Assembly: GCA_016781225.1 (NCBI GenBank)
Contig: JADDQT010000004.1
Location: 1-28,231 of the forward strand
Source: Actinomycetota bacterium
Lineage (GTDB): Bacteria > Actinomycetota > Acidimicrobiia > Acidimicrobiales > GCA-2861595
Direction: 5' to 3'
Length of the DNA stretch: 28,231 nt
This document shows positions 14,894 through 26,484 of this stretch, piece by piece (the first letter of the stretch is position 1; each line of letters starts with the position of its first letter). The position numbers and the translations under genes were made by a program. The notes under the pieces are model-generated. The model was not told where the DNA came from and made no database searches. It was given only the letters and a program-made list of their open reading frames with translations.

Positions 14894-15106
14894 GTGTTGG
14901 AAGACCTTCCCCCGTTCATGACCGTCGAACAGGCGGCCAAGGCACTGCAGCTCGGTAGGTCCAAGACCTACGAGCTGACCATCGAGTGGGAGCGATCGGG
15001 CGGGGTGAGCGGCCTGCCGTTCGTCTGGTTCGGGTGCCAGAAGCGAGTCCCGCGGGCAGCTCTCGTGAGATTCGTCGAGCGCCTGCTCCGCGCACCGGCC
15101 ACCTGA
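14894..15106 (+). CDS. Excisionase-like HTH DNA-binding protein
   Basis: A 70-residue protein with a MerR/excisionase-type helix-turn-helix (FMTVEQAAKALQLGRSKTYEL). A small wing follows with FVWFGCQKRVPRAALVRFV, as in actinobacterial Xis/AlpA-like proteins. Two in-frame GTG codons compete: 14894 has AAGGAG (14880-14885) eight bases upstream, while 14888 is only two bases from it, so 14894 is chosen. It likely directs excision and may activate transfer genes. It lies divergent from the repressor and upstream of the relaxase. Confidence 0.82.
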   Translation: MLEDLPPFMTVEQAAKALQLGRSKTYELTIEWERSGGVSGLPFVWFGCQKRVPRAALVRFVERLLRAPAT

Positions 15107-15169
15107 GCGCCCGCCGCCTCCTCTCCTTCCGCCGCTCATTCGCACTACCCCCGAGCAACTACCAACCGA

Positions 15170-15224
15170 GCTGATCCATCCTGCGGACGGATCAGCAACC
15201 TCCACACCGATGCACCACTGGTGC
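15170..15224. other. Candidate origin of transfer: inverted repeats before the relaxase
   Basis: GCTGATCC (15170-15177) and GGATCAGC (15189-15196) form a perfect inverted repeat with an 11-base spacer. It is followed by the palindrome GCACCA-C-TGGTGC (15212-15224). MobF relaxases usually recognise a hairpin next to their own gene and nick beside it. The position fits an oriT, but no nic sequence can be identified by eye. Bases 15107-15237 hold no gene. Confidence 0.4.
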
Positions 15225-15237
15225 CAGGAGACTGCCC

Positions 15238-17631
15238 GTGCTGACCATCGCCAAGTGCCGAGATCTCGACTACTACGAACGGGAAGTCATCGACGGCCGC
15301 GAGGAGTACCTCTCAGAGTCCGGGGCCTCGCCGGGCCGCTGGGTTGGGAGCCTGGCCGCATCGGACGGTTTGAGTGGTCCCGCCGATCGGGAGGCGCTGG
15401 CGGCGGCGTTCGAAGGCACCCACCCCGACGGGTCCAAGATGACAACCCACGAGACCAGCATCGTCGGGTTCGATCTCACTCTCTCGCCCTCGAAGTCCGT
15501 CTCGTTGATGTGGGCACTTGGCAGCGACGAGGACGCCCGCCAGGTGCAAGAGGCGCTCTACTCCGCCCGGGCCGAGGTGGAGCGCTACTTGGAGGCAAAT
15601 GCTTGCTTCGTGCGCCGGGGCCACGCCGGCGCTCAGGTTGAGCCGGGCAAGGGGTTCATGGGGGCGGTGTTTCTCCATCGCACCAGCCGACTCGGTGACC
15701 CCGGCATCCACCTGCACTGGACCGTCTTCAACGTCGCCGAGGGCCCGGACGGGCGCCGCACCGCCCTCGACGGTCGGGCCCTCTACCGCGAGCGGTACAC
15801 GGCGGAGGCGCTTTTCCAGGCCAGCCTTCGAAGGGAGCTGGCCACACGCCTCGGCTTGGTTTTCGACGAGATGGACCGACACGGTGTGGCGGAGGTGGTG
15901 GGCGTTTGCGGCGACATGCGCCGAGCCTTCTCCCGCCGGAGGGCCGAGATCGTCGCCGAGATGAAGCGTCTCGGTGTGCACTCCGGCGAGGGCGCCCGGG
16001 TAGCCACCCTCACGACCCGGAAGTCGAAGCCGACCGGGATCAGTGAGGTGGAGCTGAAGGCTGAGTGGCGCCAACGGGCTCTCGACCACCGCTTCGACCT
16101 GTCGGCGGTTCCCAGGGTTGCCCGCACACCGGAGCTTCGAGTCGAAGACCATGACCTGGCGTCATCCCTCGTGGAGGAAAACGCCACCTTCGAGCGGCGA
16201 GACGTCATCCGAGCCACCGCAAGGGCGGCACGGCAGGGCGCCACCGTCGACGACGTTCTGGAGCGAGCCGACCATTTTTTGAGCTCGGCCGAGGCGATCC
16301 CTGTGGCGGAAGGACGCTGGACCACGCCCGAGATACTCGACCTCGAGCGCCGGATCGTGGCTCTCGCCAGCGCTGCCGCCAGCGCCGAGCACCGAGCGGA
16401 CGCCGCCGCCGTGACAGCCGCTATCACAGCTAGGACATCCCTGACCTCCGAGCAGCAGCACATGGTCGAGGAGCTCTGTCTTTCCGGACGACCCATCGAC
16501 GTGGTGATCGGGCGAGCTGGCGCCGGCAAGACCTTCACCCTCGATGCCGTCCGTGAGGCCTTCGAGGATTCCGGCCGCCGAGTCCTCGGCGTGAGCCTTG
16601 CCGCTCGTGCTGCCCGGGAGCTGGAGACAGGCGCCGGAATCAGCTCCTCGACCGCCCACTCGCTCCACAGCGCACTCGACTCCGGCCGTACGCGACTACG
16701 GCAGGGTGACGTCCTCGTCGTCGATGAGGCCGGGATGCTCGGGACGCGCCTTATGGCAGATCTCGCCTTTGAGGCTGACCGAGCCAACGCCAAGGTGGTC
16801 CTGGTGGGCGACCCCAAGCAACTCCCACCGATCGAAGCCGGCGGCCTCTTCGCCGCTCTCGGCGCTCGGGTAGATGTGGTCGAGCTAGTGGAGAACCGGC
16901 GCCAACAGGACCCCGAGGAGCGCTTTGTCACCGCAGCGCTGCGTCAAGGCCTTTCCGAGCTCGCCGTGCGCCGCCTGGATGCTCACGGTCACATCACCGT
17001 CGCCCACAACAGCGACGCCCTCCGAGACCAGATGGTCCTCGACTGGTGGGCCCACCGCGCCGCCGGTCGTGATGTCGTGTTGGGGGCGGTCTACCGGAGC
17101 GACGTGCGGGACCTCAACGCTCGGGCCCACGCTCCACTCGAGGCGGAGGGGCACCTGGGTTCGCTCGTCGCCGTGGTCGACGAGCAGCGCTTCTGTATCG
17201 GCGACCAGGTCCTCGCTCTGCAGAACCGCTACGACCTCGGCATCCTCAACGGCGACATCGGCGAGATCACCGGCGGGGACGAACGTTCGGTGCAGGTCCG
17301 CTGTTCCGGGCGGGACCTTCGACTCCCACTCGACTACGTCACGGATCACCTCCAGCACGCCTACGCCCGAACCGTCCACAAGGCCCAAGGGCTCAGCTGC
17401 GAAACGGCGCTGCTCTTGGGCGACGATGCCCTCTACGCAGAGCTTGGCTACACCGGGTTGACCCGTGGCAGCCAGGAGAACCACCTGTACACCGTCGTTG
17501 GCGGTGAGCAGCTGGAAGGTGACGTGTACGAGCTCGACCACCTCGTCAGAGCGCTCGGCACCAGTCGGGCCGAGACGGCAGCCATCGACTTTCTCGACCC
17601 GCCCGAACTTGTCCCGCTGGAGCTCGGATGA
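15238..17631 (+). CDS. MobF-family (TrwC-like) relaxase-helicase
   Basis: A 797-residue protein. The N-terminal relaxase domain has the catalytic tyrosine pair (DYYERE, Y12/Y13) and the metal-binding histidines (FLHRTSRLGDPGIHLHW, about 147-160). A SF1 helicase part follows: Walker A GRAGAGKTF near 425, Walker B VLVVDEAGML near 491, GDPKQLPPIEAGG near 523, VHKAQGLSCE and TGLTRGSQENHLY. It nicks one strand at oriT, stays attached to it and unwinds DNA for transfer. The start is GTG 15238 with AGGAG seven bases upstream. The stop overlaps the coupling-protein start (ATGA). It is somewhat shorter than plasmid TrwC (about 966 residues). Confidence 0.95.
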   Translation: MLTIAKCRDLDYYEREVIDGREEYLSESGASPGRWVGSLAASDGLSGPADREALAAAFEGTHPDGSKMTTHETSIVGFDLTLSPSKSVSLMWALGSDEDARQVQEALYSARAEVERYLEANACFVRRGHAGAQVEPGKGFMGAVFLHRTSRLGDPGIHLHWTVFNVAEGPDGRRTALDGRALYRERYTAEALFQASLRRELATRLGLVFDEMDRHGVAEVVGVCGDMRRAFSRRRAEIVAEMKRLGVHSGEGARVATLTTRKSKPTGISEVELKAEWRQRALDHRFDLSAVPRVARTPELRVEDHDLASSLVEENATFERRDVIRATARAARQGATVDDVLERADHFLSSAEAIPVAEGRWTTPEILDLERRIVALASAAASAEHRADAAAVTAAITARTSLTSEQQHMVEELCLSGRPIDVVIGRAGAGKTFTLDAVREAFEDSGRRVLGVSLAARAARELETGAGISSSTAHSLHSALDSGRTRLRQGDVLVVDEAGMLGTRLMADLAFEADRANAKVVLVGDPKQLPPIEAGGLFAALGARVDVVELVENRRQQDPEERFVTAALRQGLSELAVRRLDAHGHITVAHNSDALRDQMVLDWWAHRAAGRDVVLGAVYRSDVRDLNARAHAPLEAEGHLGSLVAVVDEQRFCIGDQVLALQNRYDLGILNGDIGEITGGDERSVQVRCSGRDLRLPLDYVTDHLQHAYARTVHKAQGLSCETALLLGDDALYAELGYTGLTRGSQENHLYTVVGGEQLEGDVYELDHLVRALGTSRAETAAIDFLDPPELVPLELG

Positions 17632-19376
17632 GCAGTCCATCCGATCGAGACCGCTCGGTAGGGGACCTCCTTTTCCTCCTTGTCGTCGCTGTTCTGGCAG
17701 TTGTCTCCATAGGGCACTGGCTCGTCGCCAATCTGGCTGCCCTCATCGGCCGAGGACGCCTGCTACACGCACGCCTTCCCGAGGCGCTGGAGGCGCTTGG
17801 CCGTTTGCCCGACCACCTGGGGGACCCACGGCGCGCATGGACCGAACCTGCGGCTTCGAACCTTCCCGGTCCAGTTCTGTATTGGGCAAGCGTCGTCATC
17901 GTCTCGGCGGTCTCGGTGGGTGTGGTCGCCGTTGTCGTTCGGCGGGTGAGCGAGCTACGTCACGAGCCCGCCGACAAGCGGAGGCGGCTCGGTGTGGATA
18001 CCCAGGCTCGGCTCTCCTCGACCAGGGAGCTCCGGCCCCTACTCACGTCGCGGCCCGAGCCCGGTCGTTTCGTCCTCGCCCGGCGGGGAAGGCGGTACCT
18101 CTCAACCGAGGGACATGCGTACCGGCGGCGCCGCGGTGTCCGAGGCGCAGTCGCGGTATTCGGCCCGAGTCAGTCGGGAAAGACCACTGGTCTCATCACC
18201 GGCATAGACGCCTGGCACGGCCCCGCCGTCGTGTCGTCGGTGAAGACGGATCTACTGAGGACCACAGTTGCCCAGCGGAGGCGCACGGGCAAGGTGAAGG
18301 TGTTCGACCCACTCGGCACGAGCGGCGTTGAAACGTCGACTTGGAGCCCACTACGAGCCGCCGACACGCTCAAGGGAGCGCTCTCAGCGGCTCAGGTGCT
18401 TGCCCGCAGCGGGGCTGATGAGGGGCCCAACGACCGATTCTGGCGAGGACAGGCCGAGCAGCTCATCGCCGCCATGCTGTGGACGGCGGCGAACACCAAG
18501 GGCCACACGATGCGGAACGTCGTGAAATGGGTGCTCGAACTGGATCGGCCCGATGACAACAGCGGAGGAACCCTCGCCCCGCTTGTCCGCCTCTTGACCG
18601 ATCACGCCGACTCGGCGGTTGCCCTCGCCGCCCACCAGGTCCAGGGTTGGCTCCACGGCCAATGGGGCACCGACCCGCGCACCACCTCCAGCGTCTACGC
18701 AACGGCTCGCAACGCCGTGTGGCCCTGGGCAGACCCCGATATCGCGGCCAGCGCCGACGGGTGCGACATCACACTCGATTGGCTTCTCGCCGGCGACAAC
18801 ACGCTCTACCTCTGCGCCCCGCTTGGCGACGAGACCCGCGTCGGGGTCGTGTTCGCCGTGCTCCTACACGACCTCATTACCCAGGCGTTCGACCGCTACA
18901 ACCGCACGGGCGAACCCCTCGACCCAAGATTGCTCGTGTTGCTCGACGAGGCGGCGAACACGCCACTGCCGAAACTGCCGCAGTGGGCATCAACCGTCAG
19001 TGGCGCAGGCATCCAGCTCGTCACCGTCTGGCAGTCGAAGGGGCAGCTCGATCAGATCTACGGCCGGGATTGCGACAACGTGCTCACGAACCACCGGACA
19101 AAGCTCCTGTACCCAAGCGGCCTGAGCGACATGGCGACCATCGACTACATCACTGCCTTGGTCGGCGAGGAGCATGTTCGCAGTGATCTCGATGAGTCAA
19201 GGTGGAGCGGCGTGAGTGACCGCCCGTCATCGCGCAGCCCTTCTACCGCCGTGTCCTTCTTGACCCCGCGCGTTCTCCGCCAGATGACTGTCGGTGACGC
19301 CTTTCTCCTGCACGGTGATCTTCCGCCCGTGTGGATCCGATCACGCTCGCGCCGATCACCCAGTCGCGTACGGTGA
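17628..19376 (+). CDS. VirD4/TraG-like type IV coupling protein
   Basis: A 582-residue protein. Two N-terminal membrane segments (about 14-40 and 84-106) precede a cytoplasmic ATPase domain. That domain has Walker A GPSQSGKTTGL near 180, Walker B LLVLLDEAANT near 435 and the downstream WQSKGQLDQIYG segment typical of coupling proteins. It would bring the relaxosome to a secretion channel. No VirB-type channel genes are present in the window, so a co-resident conjugation system would be needed. It converges with the next gene, ending 28 bases from it. Confidence 0.92.
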   Translation: MSSPSDRDRSVGDLLFLLVVAVLAVVSIGHWLVANLAALIGRGRLLHARLPEALEALGRLPDHLGDPRRAWTEPAASNLPGPVLYWASVVIVSAVSVGVVAVVVRRVSELRHEPADKRRRLGVDTQARLSSTRELRPLLTSRPEPGRFVLARRGRRYLSTEGHAYRRRRGVRGAVAVFGPSQSGKTTGLITGIDAWHGPAVVSSVKTDLLRTTVAQRRRTGKVKVFDPLGTSGVETSTWSPLRAADTLKGALSAAQVLARSGADEGPNDRFWRGQAEQLIAAMLWTAANTKGHTMRNVVKWVLELDRPDDNSGGTLAPLVRLLTDHADSAVALAAHQVQGWLHGQWGTDPRTTSSVYATARNAVWPWADPDIAASADGCDITLDWLLAGDNTLYLCAPLGDETRVGVVFAVLLHDLITQAFDRYNRTGEPLDPRLLVLLDEAANTPLPKLPQWASTVSGAGIQLVTVWQSKGQLDQIYGRDCDNVLTNHRTKLLYPSGLSDMATIDYITALVGEEHVRSDLDESRWSGVSDRPSSRSPSTAVSFLTPRVLRQMTVGDAFLLHGDLPPVWIRSRSRRSPSRVR

Positions 19377-19404
19377 TCGGTTTGCTCAGGCAGCGGCGCG
19401 GCAG

Positions 19405-19638
19405 CTACGCCGCAGCTGGTGCGAAGACCCGGACCAGCACCTGGGCCTGTGCCTTCCGGGCTTGCGCGGCGATGTCCAGGAGTTGGGTCGTGACCTCCTC
19501 GGCGACGTAGGCCTCACCGCAGTTCTCGCACACCTCGGCCGGAACCTCGTTCACCACCACCGTCTGGTTGTCGCGATGGAACGTGACGGTGGTGGTTCCA
19601 GGCCGGGTCTGTCCATGATGGCAAACGATGCAGTTCAT
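19405..19638 (-). CDS. YgiT/MqsA-type zinc-finger antitoxin
   Basis: A 77-residue protein starting at ATG 19638. It has a two-CxxC zinc finger (MNCIVCHHG near the start and VCENCGEAYV near 37-46). The end (QLLDIAAQARKAQAQVLVRVF) is typical of the short YgiT-type proteins that lack the DNA-binding half of MqsA. Such proteins pair with DUF4258 toxins as antitoxins. Its start overlaps the stop of the upstream DUF4258 gene (ATGA). It is the last gene of the hsd operon. Confidence 0.88.
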   Translation of the reverse strand: MNCIVCHHGQTRPGTTTVTFHRDNQTVVVNEVPAEVCENCGEAYVAEEVTTQLLDIAAQARKAQAQVLVRVFAPAAA

Positions 19639-19919
19639 CGAGTCTTCCTGCGGGTCTTGAAGTCCGGCTCCCACAGCGCCGGATCGGGTCGGTAGGCGGT
19701 CTCGACGATGATCTCGTCGTCGTCGATGTTGTCACGGACTGCGACGTGCAGCGCGCCGAGCCTGCACATGCCCAACACGAGGCGAGCCGGGTACGGCTCC
19801 TCCTCCGGTCGGATCTCGATGTCCTCGCCTGTGTCCAGCGCTGTTCGGATGTCCTCTACGGACAGGTTGCGCTCTTCCATCTGGATGACGGCGTGCACCC
19901 TGAAGCGCAGCCGGCTCAC
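19635..19919 (-). CDS. DUF4258-family putative toxin
   Basis: A 94-residue protein from GTG 19919, with the DUF4258 pattern: FRVHAVIQMEERNLSVEDIR, DIEIRPEEEPYPARLVLG, LHVAVRDN, EIIVETAYRPDP. Members resemble RelE/MqsR-type ribonuclease toxins and commonly sit next to YgiT zinc-finger antitoxins, as here. The GTG overlaps the hsdR stop as GTGA, the same junction style as the rest of the operon; a longer start at ATG 19955 would overlap hsdR by 40 bases. The DUF4258 gene precedes its antitoxin gene. Confidence 0.83.
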   Translation of the reverse strand: MSRLRFRVHAVIQMEERNLSVEDIRTALDTGEDIEIRPEEEPYPARLVLGMCRLGALHVAVRDNIDDDEIIVETAYRPDPALWEPDFKTRRKTR

Positions 19920-22900
19920 GGCGCCATTGCCGAAGACCAATCCCCGTCTGGCCACCGGTCCGCGAGGTACGAGGCCAGCTCCTGTTCGGGCAGCGGCCGC
20001 GTGGAGTTGTTCATTCGCACGAAGAAGACGCGATCCTCCTTGCTGGTCGTGGCCCAGACGGGTTGGGACGAGCGGGCAACGTCGAGGCGGCAGATCTCGC
20101 GGCCGTCGTGGACGGCGATCCGTGCCCGGGTGCGCATCACGGCGGCGTGGCCGACGGCGTTAGTGAGGTGCGTCGTTAGCCAGTTGACGAAGCCATCACC
20201 GTTCTGGGGCTTCACCCTCAGGTAATCGTGGTCGAGGCCGACGACCGCTCGGTCCGGCCTCACGCCGATGAGCAGTGTCCCCCCGTCGGTGTTGAGGAAC
20301 CCGGCGACGGTCTTCACGACGGCGTCCTCCATGGCCTTGCTCGGCTTGTCCTCGCGGAGATCCCACCGAGCGGTGGACTTGAACTCGACTGCGAAGTCCT
20401 CGTCGTTGTCGATGATCTCGGCCACGGTTCGGAGCGCCGTCCCGCCCGCAACGCCGAGCTGCTCGGCCACCCTGGAGGCGAAATCGGCGTCGATCCGGAT
20501 GCGTTCGACGACACTCTCGGTGATGGTGTCAAGGTCCGGTGCGGAAAGAACCCCCACTCCAGACCCGGCTGCGCCAACGGCGGACTCGTCGGCGCTGTAG
20601 ACGCTCGAGCCGTCGTCGCCGTAGGCGCTGAAGACGTGGTCGAACACGGCCTTCACCTTGGCGTCGAACAGCTTCGGTGGATACGGGTCAGCGGGCAGGT
20701 CGGCGTCGAGGACATCGCGAATCGTGGTGCGCACCTCGGCCGTGGTGGCGGCCTTGCGGCGCCAGTCGAGTACGAGCTTGTCGTGCAGATGGGCGAGGAG
20801 ACGTTTGGCGCTGATCTTCACCAGCTCGCGCTCGGCATCGTCGAGGGTCGGATCTGGCTTGGTGAGCAGGTCGAAAATGGCCAGCTGATCCTCGGTCATA
20901 TCCTCTACGACGGCCCGGCGTTCCTCCTGGCTGAGGTCGCGGGACAGCGAGATGAGCCGGTGCAGGTACTCGTCGATGTTGAGGCTGCCGGCGTTGTATT
21001 CGGCGATGAGCTCCTCGATGCGCTCCACCAGGTCGAAGCGAGTCGGGTTCCGGCGCGCCGCGCCCACCGCCCGCTGCTTAAGCAGAGAGGCAAGGCGGTC
21101 CGTCTCGGCCCGCTTGCGGCCGGCGAATCGGGCCGAGAGCGCTTCGAAGTCGATCTGGGACAGGTCGATGAGCGGGTCGGGCTCGATGCCCTCGGCGGCG
21201 GCCCGGATGACGTACTCCTCGGCGCCAACCGACCGGTCGAGCAGGGCGTCGACGGCGTCGGCTACGTCGTCGATGTCCGCGTGGGGTGGCCGCGACACAT
21301 CGGCGATGCGTTCGGCTAGCACACGTATGACCGCCACTGTGGACTGGTGGGCAGACGCGGCGGGATCGGGGAGTACGGCCTTGAACAGCTTGCGGGCGTG
21401 GCGGGCGGCGGCGAGGAACTCGGTGCGCACCTCCTCGTCGGCCAGCAGCGCCTCCACTGCGGCGTCGCGAAGGGCGATGAACTCGAAGCCAGAGGCGGCG
21501 CGCAGCTCATCGAGGTCGACGTCGTAGCGCTCGCAGAACTCAGCGACGGCCTCGACCGCCTCGGCGAGGGCGACGAGCAGCTCGGTCTTGGCCTGGATGG
21601 GGGAGTCGACGCCAGCTTCGGCGTTGGCCGCGCCGTAGATGGCCAGCGCCCGTTCGAGGTCCCGGAAAGACGCCGATGTAGTCGACGATCAGGCCGTTCT
21701 CCTTTTCGGGGAACACCCGGTTGGCTCGGGCGATCGTCTGCATGAGCGTGTGGTTGCGCATGGGCCGGTCGAGGTAGATGGTCGACACGCTGGGCGAGTC
21801 GAACCCGGTCATCCACATGGCCACGACGAACACCAACCGCAACGGATGGGTGGAGTCCTTGAAGTCCTCGTCGAGCGTCTCGGCGTTCATCCGGGCCCGA
21901 TGGGGCTTGATGTCGAGGCCCTTCTCGGCCAGGTCGGCGATCTCGTTCTGGCTCTGGCTTACGACCACCGCCATATCTGTCGTCTCCATCAGGTGGATGC
22001 GGCTGGCCAGCCACGGCCGCTCGAGCTCGGGCAAGGCGTCGTGCTCGGCACGTAACTCGACGAGGTGCTCGGTCCACGCCTCCTGCACCATGTCGTACAT
22101 GCGCACTGCCGCCGCCTTGTCGATGCCGACGTACATGGCCTTGCCCGCGAACCCCCGCCCCACGAAGTGCCGGACCAGGTCGCTGGCCACCGTGCGGAGC
22201 CGTTCGGGCCGGGTGATGAGTGCGTACTCCCGGGCGAAGCGGCGCACCAGGCGGCCCTCGGCATCCTCGTCAAGCTCGGCCTGCTCCAACAGCTCGGTCA
22301 GCTCGTCGGCGAAGGCGGCGTTGACGAGCTGCAGCTCGGGGATGCGGTTCTCGTAGTAGAGGGGAACGGTGGCGCCGTCCTCGATGGCGTCGCGGAAGTT
22401 GTAGACGCTCACGTAGTCACCGAACTCCCGACGGGTCAGCTCCTCCCCGGCAATGAGGGGCGTGCCGGTGAAGCCCATGAACGCGGCGTTGGGCAGCGCC
22501 TTGCGCATGTTGAGCGCCAAAGTGTCGTACTGGCTCCTATGGGCCTCGTCGGTGATCACGATCACGTCCCGGCGGTCCGATAGGACCGGTATCTCGGCCT
22601 CGCCGGCCTGCTTGTCGAGCCGGAACTTGTGAATCAGGGTGAACACGTAGCGGTGATCGCCCTGGAGCAGCTCACGCAGGTGAGACGAGGATTCGGCGTG
22701 CACCCGGGCCTCCCTGGAGATCACCCCGGCGTCGGCGAACTCCCCGTGAAGCTGCTCATCCAGCTCGGTGCGGTCGGTGACCATCACGAAGGTCCATGCC
22801 CCGGGTAGGCGACGGAGCACCTTCTGGGTGAACCACAGCATCGACAGGCTCTTGCCCGATCCTTGTGTGTGCCAGAACACCCCGAGACGGGTGTCACCCT

Positions 22901-23765
22901 CGGAGCGGATGCGGTGCAGATTCTCGATCGACGCGTTGACGCCGAGCACCTGGTGGTTGCGAGCCAGGCTCTTGACCAGGCGACCCGGCCGTTCGCTATA
23001 GGCGACGAAGTTCTCGATCAAGTCGAGGAGCCGGTCGTGGGCGCAGGTCCCACGGATGGCGGTTTCCAGCTCGACCACGCCCCGGTTGCCGTCGGCGTCG
23101 ATCACCTTCCAGCCGCCGAAGAAGTCCCAGGGCGCATAGGTGGCGCCCAACTTGGCCTCCGATCCGTTGGAGAGGATCACGAACCCGTTGGGCCAGAAAA
23201 GCTGCGGGATCGTGTCGCGGTAGTCGCACAGGTTCTCGTCGAACGCTGCCTTCACCGGCCGATTCGGTTCTTTGAACTCTGCCAGCACCAGCGGGATGCC
23301 GTTGACGAACAGGATCGTGTCGGCTCTTCGCCGGTGCAGCTCACCGGCGATCCACACCTGCGAGGTCGCCAGCCAGTCGTTGTTGGTCGAGTCGTTGAAG
23401 TCGAGGTATCGAACGGTGGCGAAACATGGCTCGCCCCGGTCATCGCGCCACTCGGCTTGATACCCGTCACGCAGGAGCCTGTGGATCGCCTGGTTTGCCC
23501 GAATCGGGTCCATCACCGACCAGTCCTTGGTGACTGCGGTCAGCGCCTCCTCACGCACGTCGTCTGGCGCCGTTGGATTCAGCACCCGCAGCGCATCACG
23601 CAGACGGTGTGTGAGCACCACCTCGTGCAGCGAGTCGCGGCCAAGCGTCCCGGCCGGCCCCAGCGTCTCGCCGTACCCGTCGACCACGGTCCACCCCAGC
23701 TCGGCCAGCAACGCGAGCGCCGGCCGCTCCACCAGCTCCGCTTCTGTGAACCGCCGAGGACTCAC
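19916..23765 (-). pseudogene. hsdR: Type I restriction endonuclease subunit HsdR with C-terminal AlbA_2-like domain, frameshifted
   Basis: From GTG 23765 (GTGA overlap with hsdS) the frame encodes a nuclease domain (LVLAEFKEPNRP near 160), then SF2 motor motifs: TQGSGKSLSM near 300, ITDEAHRSQ near 404, and FTGTPL. At IVDYIGVF the frame is lost: the coding strand reads GTCTTTCCGGGAC where GTCTTCCGGGAC (VFRDLERAL) is expected, an extra A among 21666-21668 on the plus strand. The next frame continues colinearly to the stop at 19916. Removing one base gives 1282 residues. The last 170 or so (VEFKSTARWDLRED, AGFLNTDGGTLLIGVRPD, VVGLDHDY, VFFVRMNNSTRPL) look like a Schlafen/AlbA_2 domain. HsdR drives ATP-dependent translocation and cleavage of unmodified DNA. 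As written, restriction is inactive unless the shift is an error or is bypassed. Confidence 0.9.
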
Positions 23766-24933
23766 GCTACCGCCTCCACCACGGCGTCGAGATCCAATTT
23801 CGACACGTCGATGTCTCCCGTGACAAGCTTCGGGAGAAGAAGATCTCGCAGCCTGACGACTCGGCCCGAGATTTCTCGAAGGTCCCATGCCAGGCGATGC
23901 AGCGGATTAACTGCAGCGTCGAAGGCTCGGTCGAGGTCAGCGGCGGGCCGCAGAAATGGAGCGTCTTCGAAGTCCCTGGGCTTCACCGCAGGATACGCAG
24001 ACCCGCCTTCTTGGGAGACCAAGTAGGCGGAGAACTCCGCAGCCGAGACGGTCTCGAAGAGGAGTGCGTTAGAGATCCGAGCAGCGGTCAGAACGGCGAG
24101 CCCCGTTGAGGCGATCCAGTCATCTCCCGGCGCGATTAAGAGGGCATGGGCACGTCGCCCTGGGCGGACCATCGACCACACGATGTCGCCGGGGCGGACG
24201 ACACGCCGAGCCCGACCCGGTGCCTCTTCGCCCCTGATCTGGCACGGGCTTTTTAGCTGTCGGTCGCCCAGACCCGAGATGTCGAGGTAACGGATCGCCT
24301 CGTCGGGAGCGGGCGTTCGTGACTTGACATTGACGTATGCAACCTCGCCAATGGTCGTGGCCTCCCAGCCGTCTGGGACGGGGCCAAAGGGGGAGTCGAC
24401 GAGAGCGGCGTCGGCATGGCCGGGGTAGCGCAAGCGGAGGAACCACTCCCGGTAAATGGTCTGCGCCATTTGGTCCAACAGCTCGATCCGCCGCCGGTTG
24501 TTGTCGATAAGTTCATCGAGAGCACGAAGCACCAGGCTCACTCGCCGCTGGGTAACCGTGTCAGGACACAGAACCGGGAGGCCGTGGAGGTGGTTGCGGT
24601 TCACGCCAGGGACCGCTGCTGCTCCATCGTTCCGCCCAAGTTTGAGCGACTGCAGGAGTGCGGCAACGAAACGGGGGTCGTTCCCCTTGAAGTCGCGAAC
24701 GTAGAGCGCAGTATTGAGCGGCCAGTAGTCCTCTTCGATGAAGAACACCTCGCCGAGAGTCCCGTATCGACCAGTTACCACGCCAGGCCCTTGGACCTTT
24801 GACGCCGAGTGGTAGCCCGTGACGCCACTGGACGAGACAACCGGAAAGGCCCCCGTCTCGCGAACCGCGGTGGGGAGGTCGTAGCCACGCTTCAGCTCGC
24901 ACACGTCGCCGAGCACCGTCCGACGCCACTCGG

Positions 24934-24937
<4 letters not shown>
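23762..24937 (-). CDS. hsdS: Type I restriction-modification specificity subunit HsdS
   Basis: A 391-residue protein with two target-recognition domains. The first begins WRRTVLGDVCELKRGYDLP and ends in the conserved helix QRRVSLVLRALDELIDNNRR, IELLDQMAQTIYREWF. The second begins PDGWEATTIGEVAYVNVKS and ends in LRDLLLPKLVTGDIDV. HsdS sets the bipartite recognition sequence for both methylation and cleavage. It overlaps hsdM (ATGA at 24934-24937) and hsdR (GTGA at 23762-23765). The frame is intact. Confidence 0.95.

Positions 24938-26484
<1,547 letters not shown>

Noticed and set aside
19241..19250. Another TTCTACCG copy, inside the coupling-protein gene
   Set aside because: It is a single copy within conserved coding sequence, without the paired repeat or GGTCAG motif, so probably chance.
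20228..21319. Plus-strand frame of about 360 codons opposite hsdR
   Set aside because: Its product is a low-complexity mirror of the HsdR coding strand, which itself has clear domain motifs.
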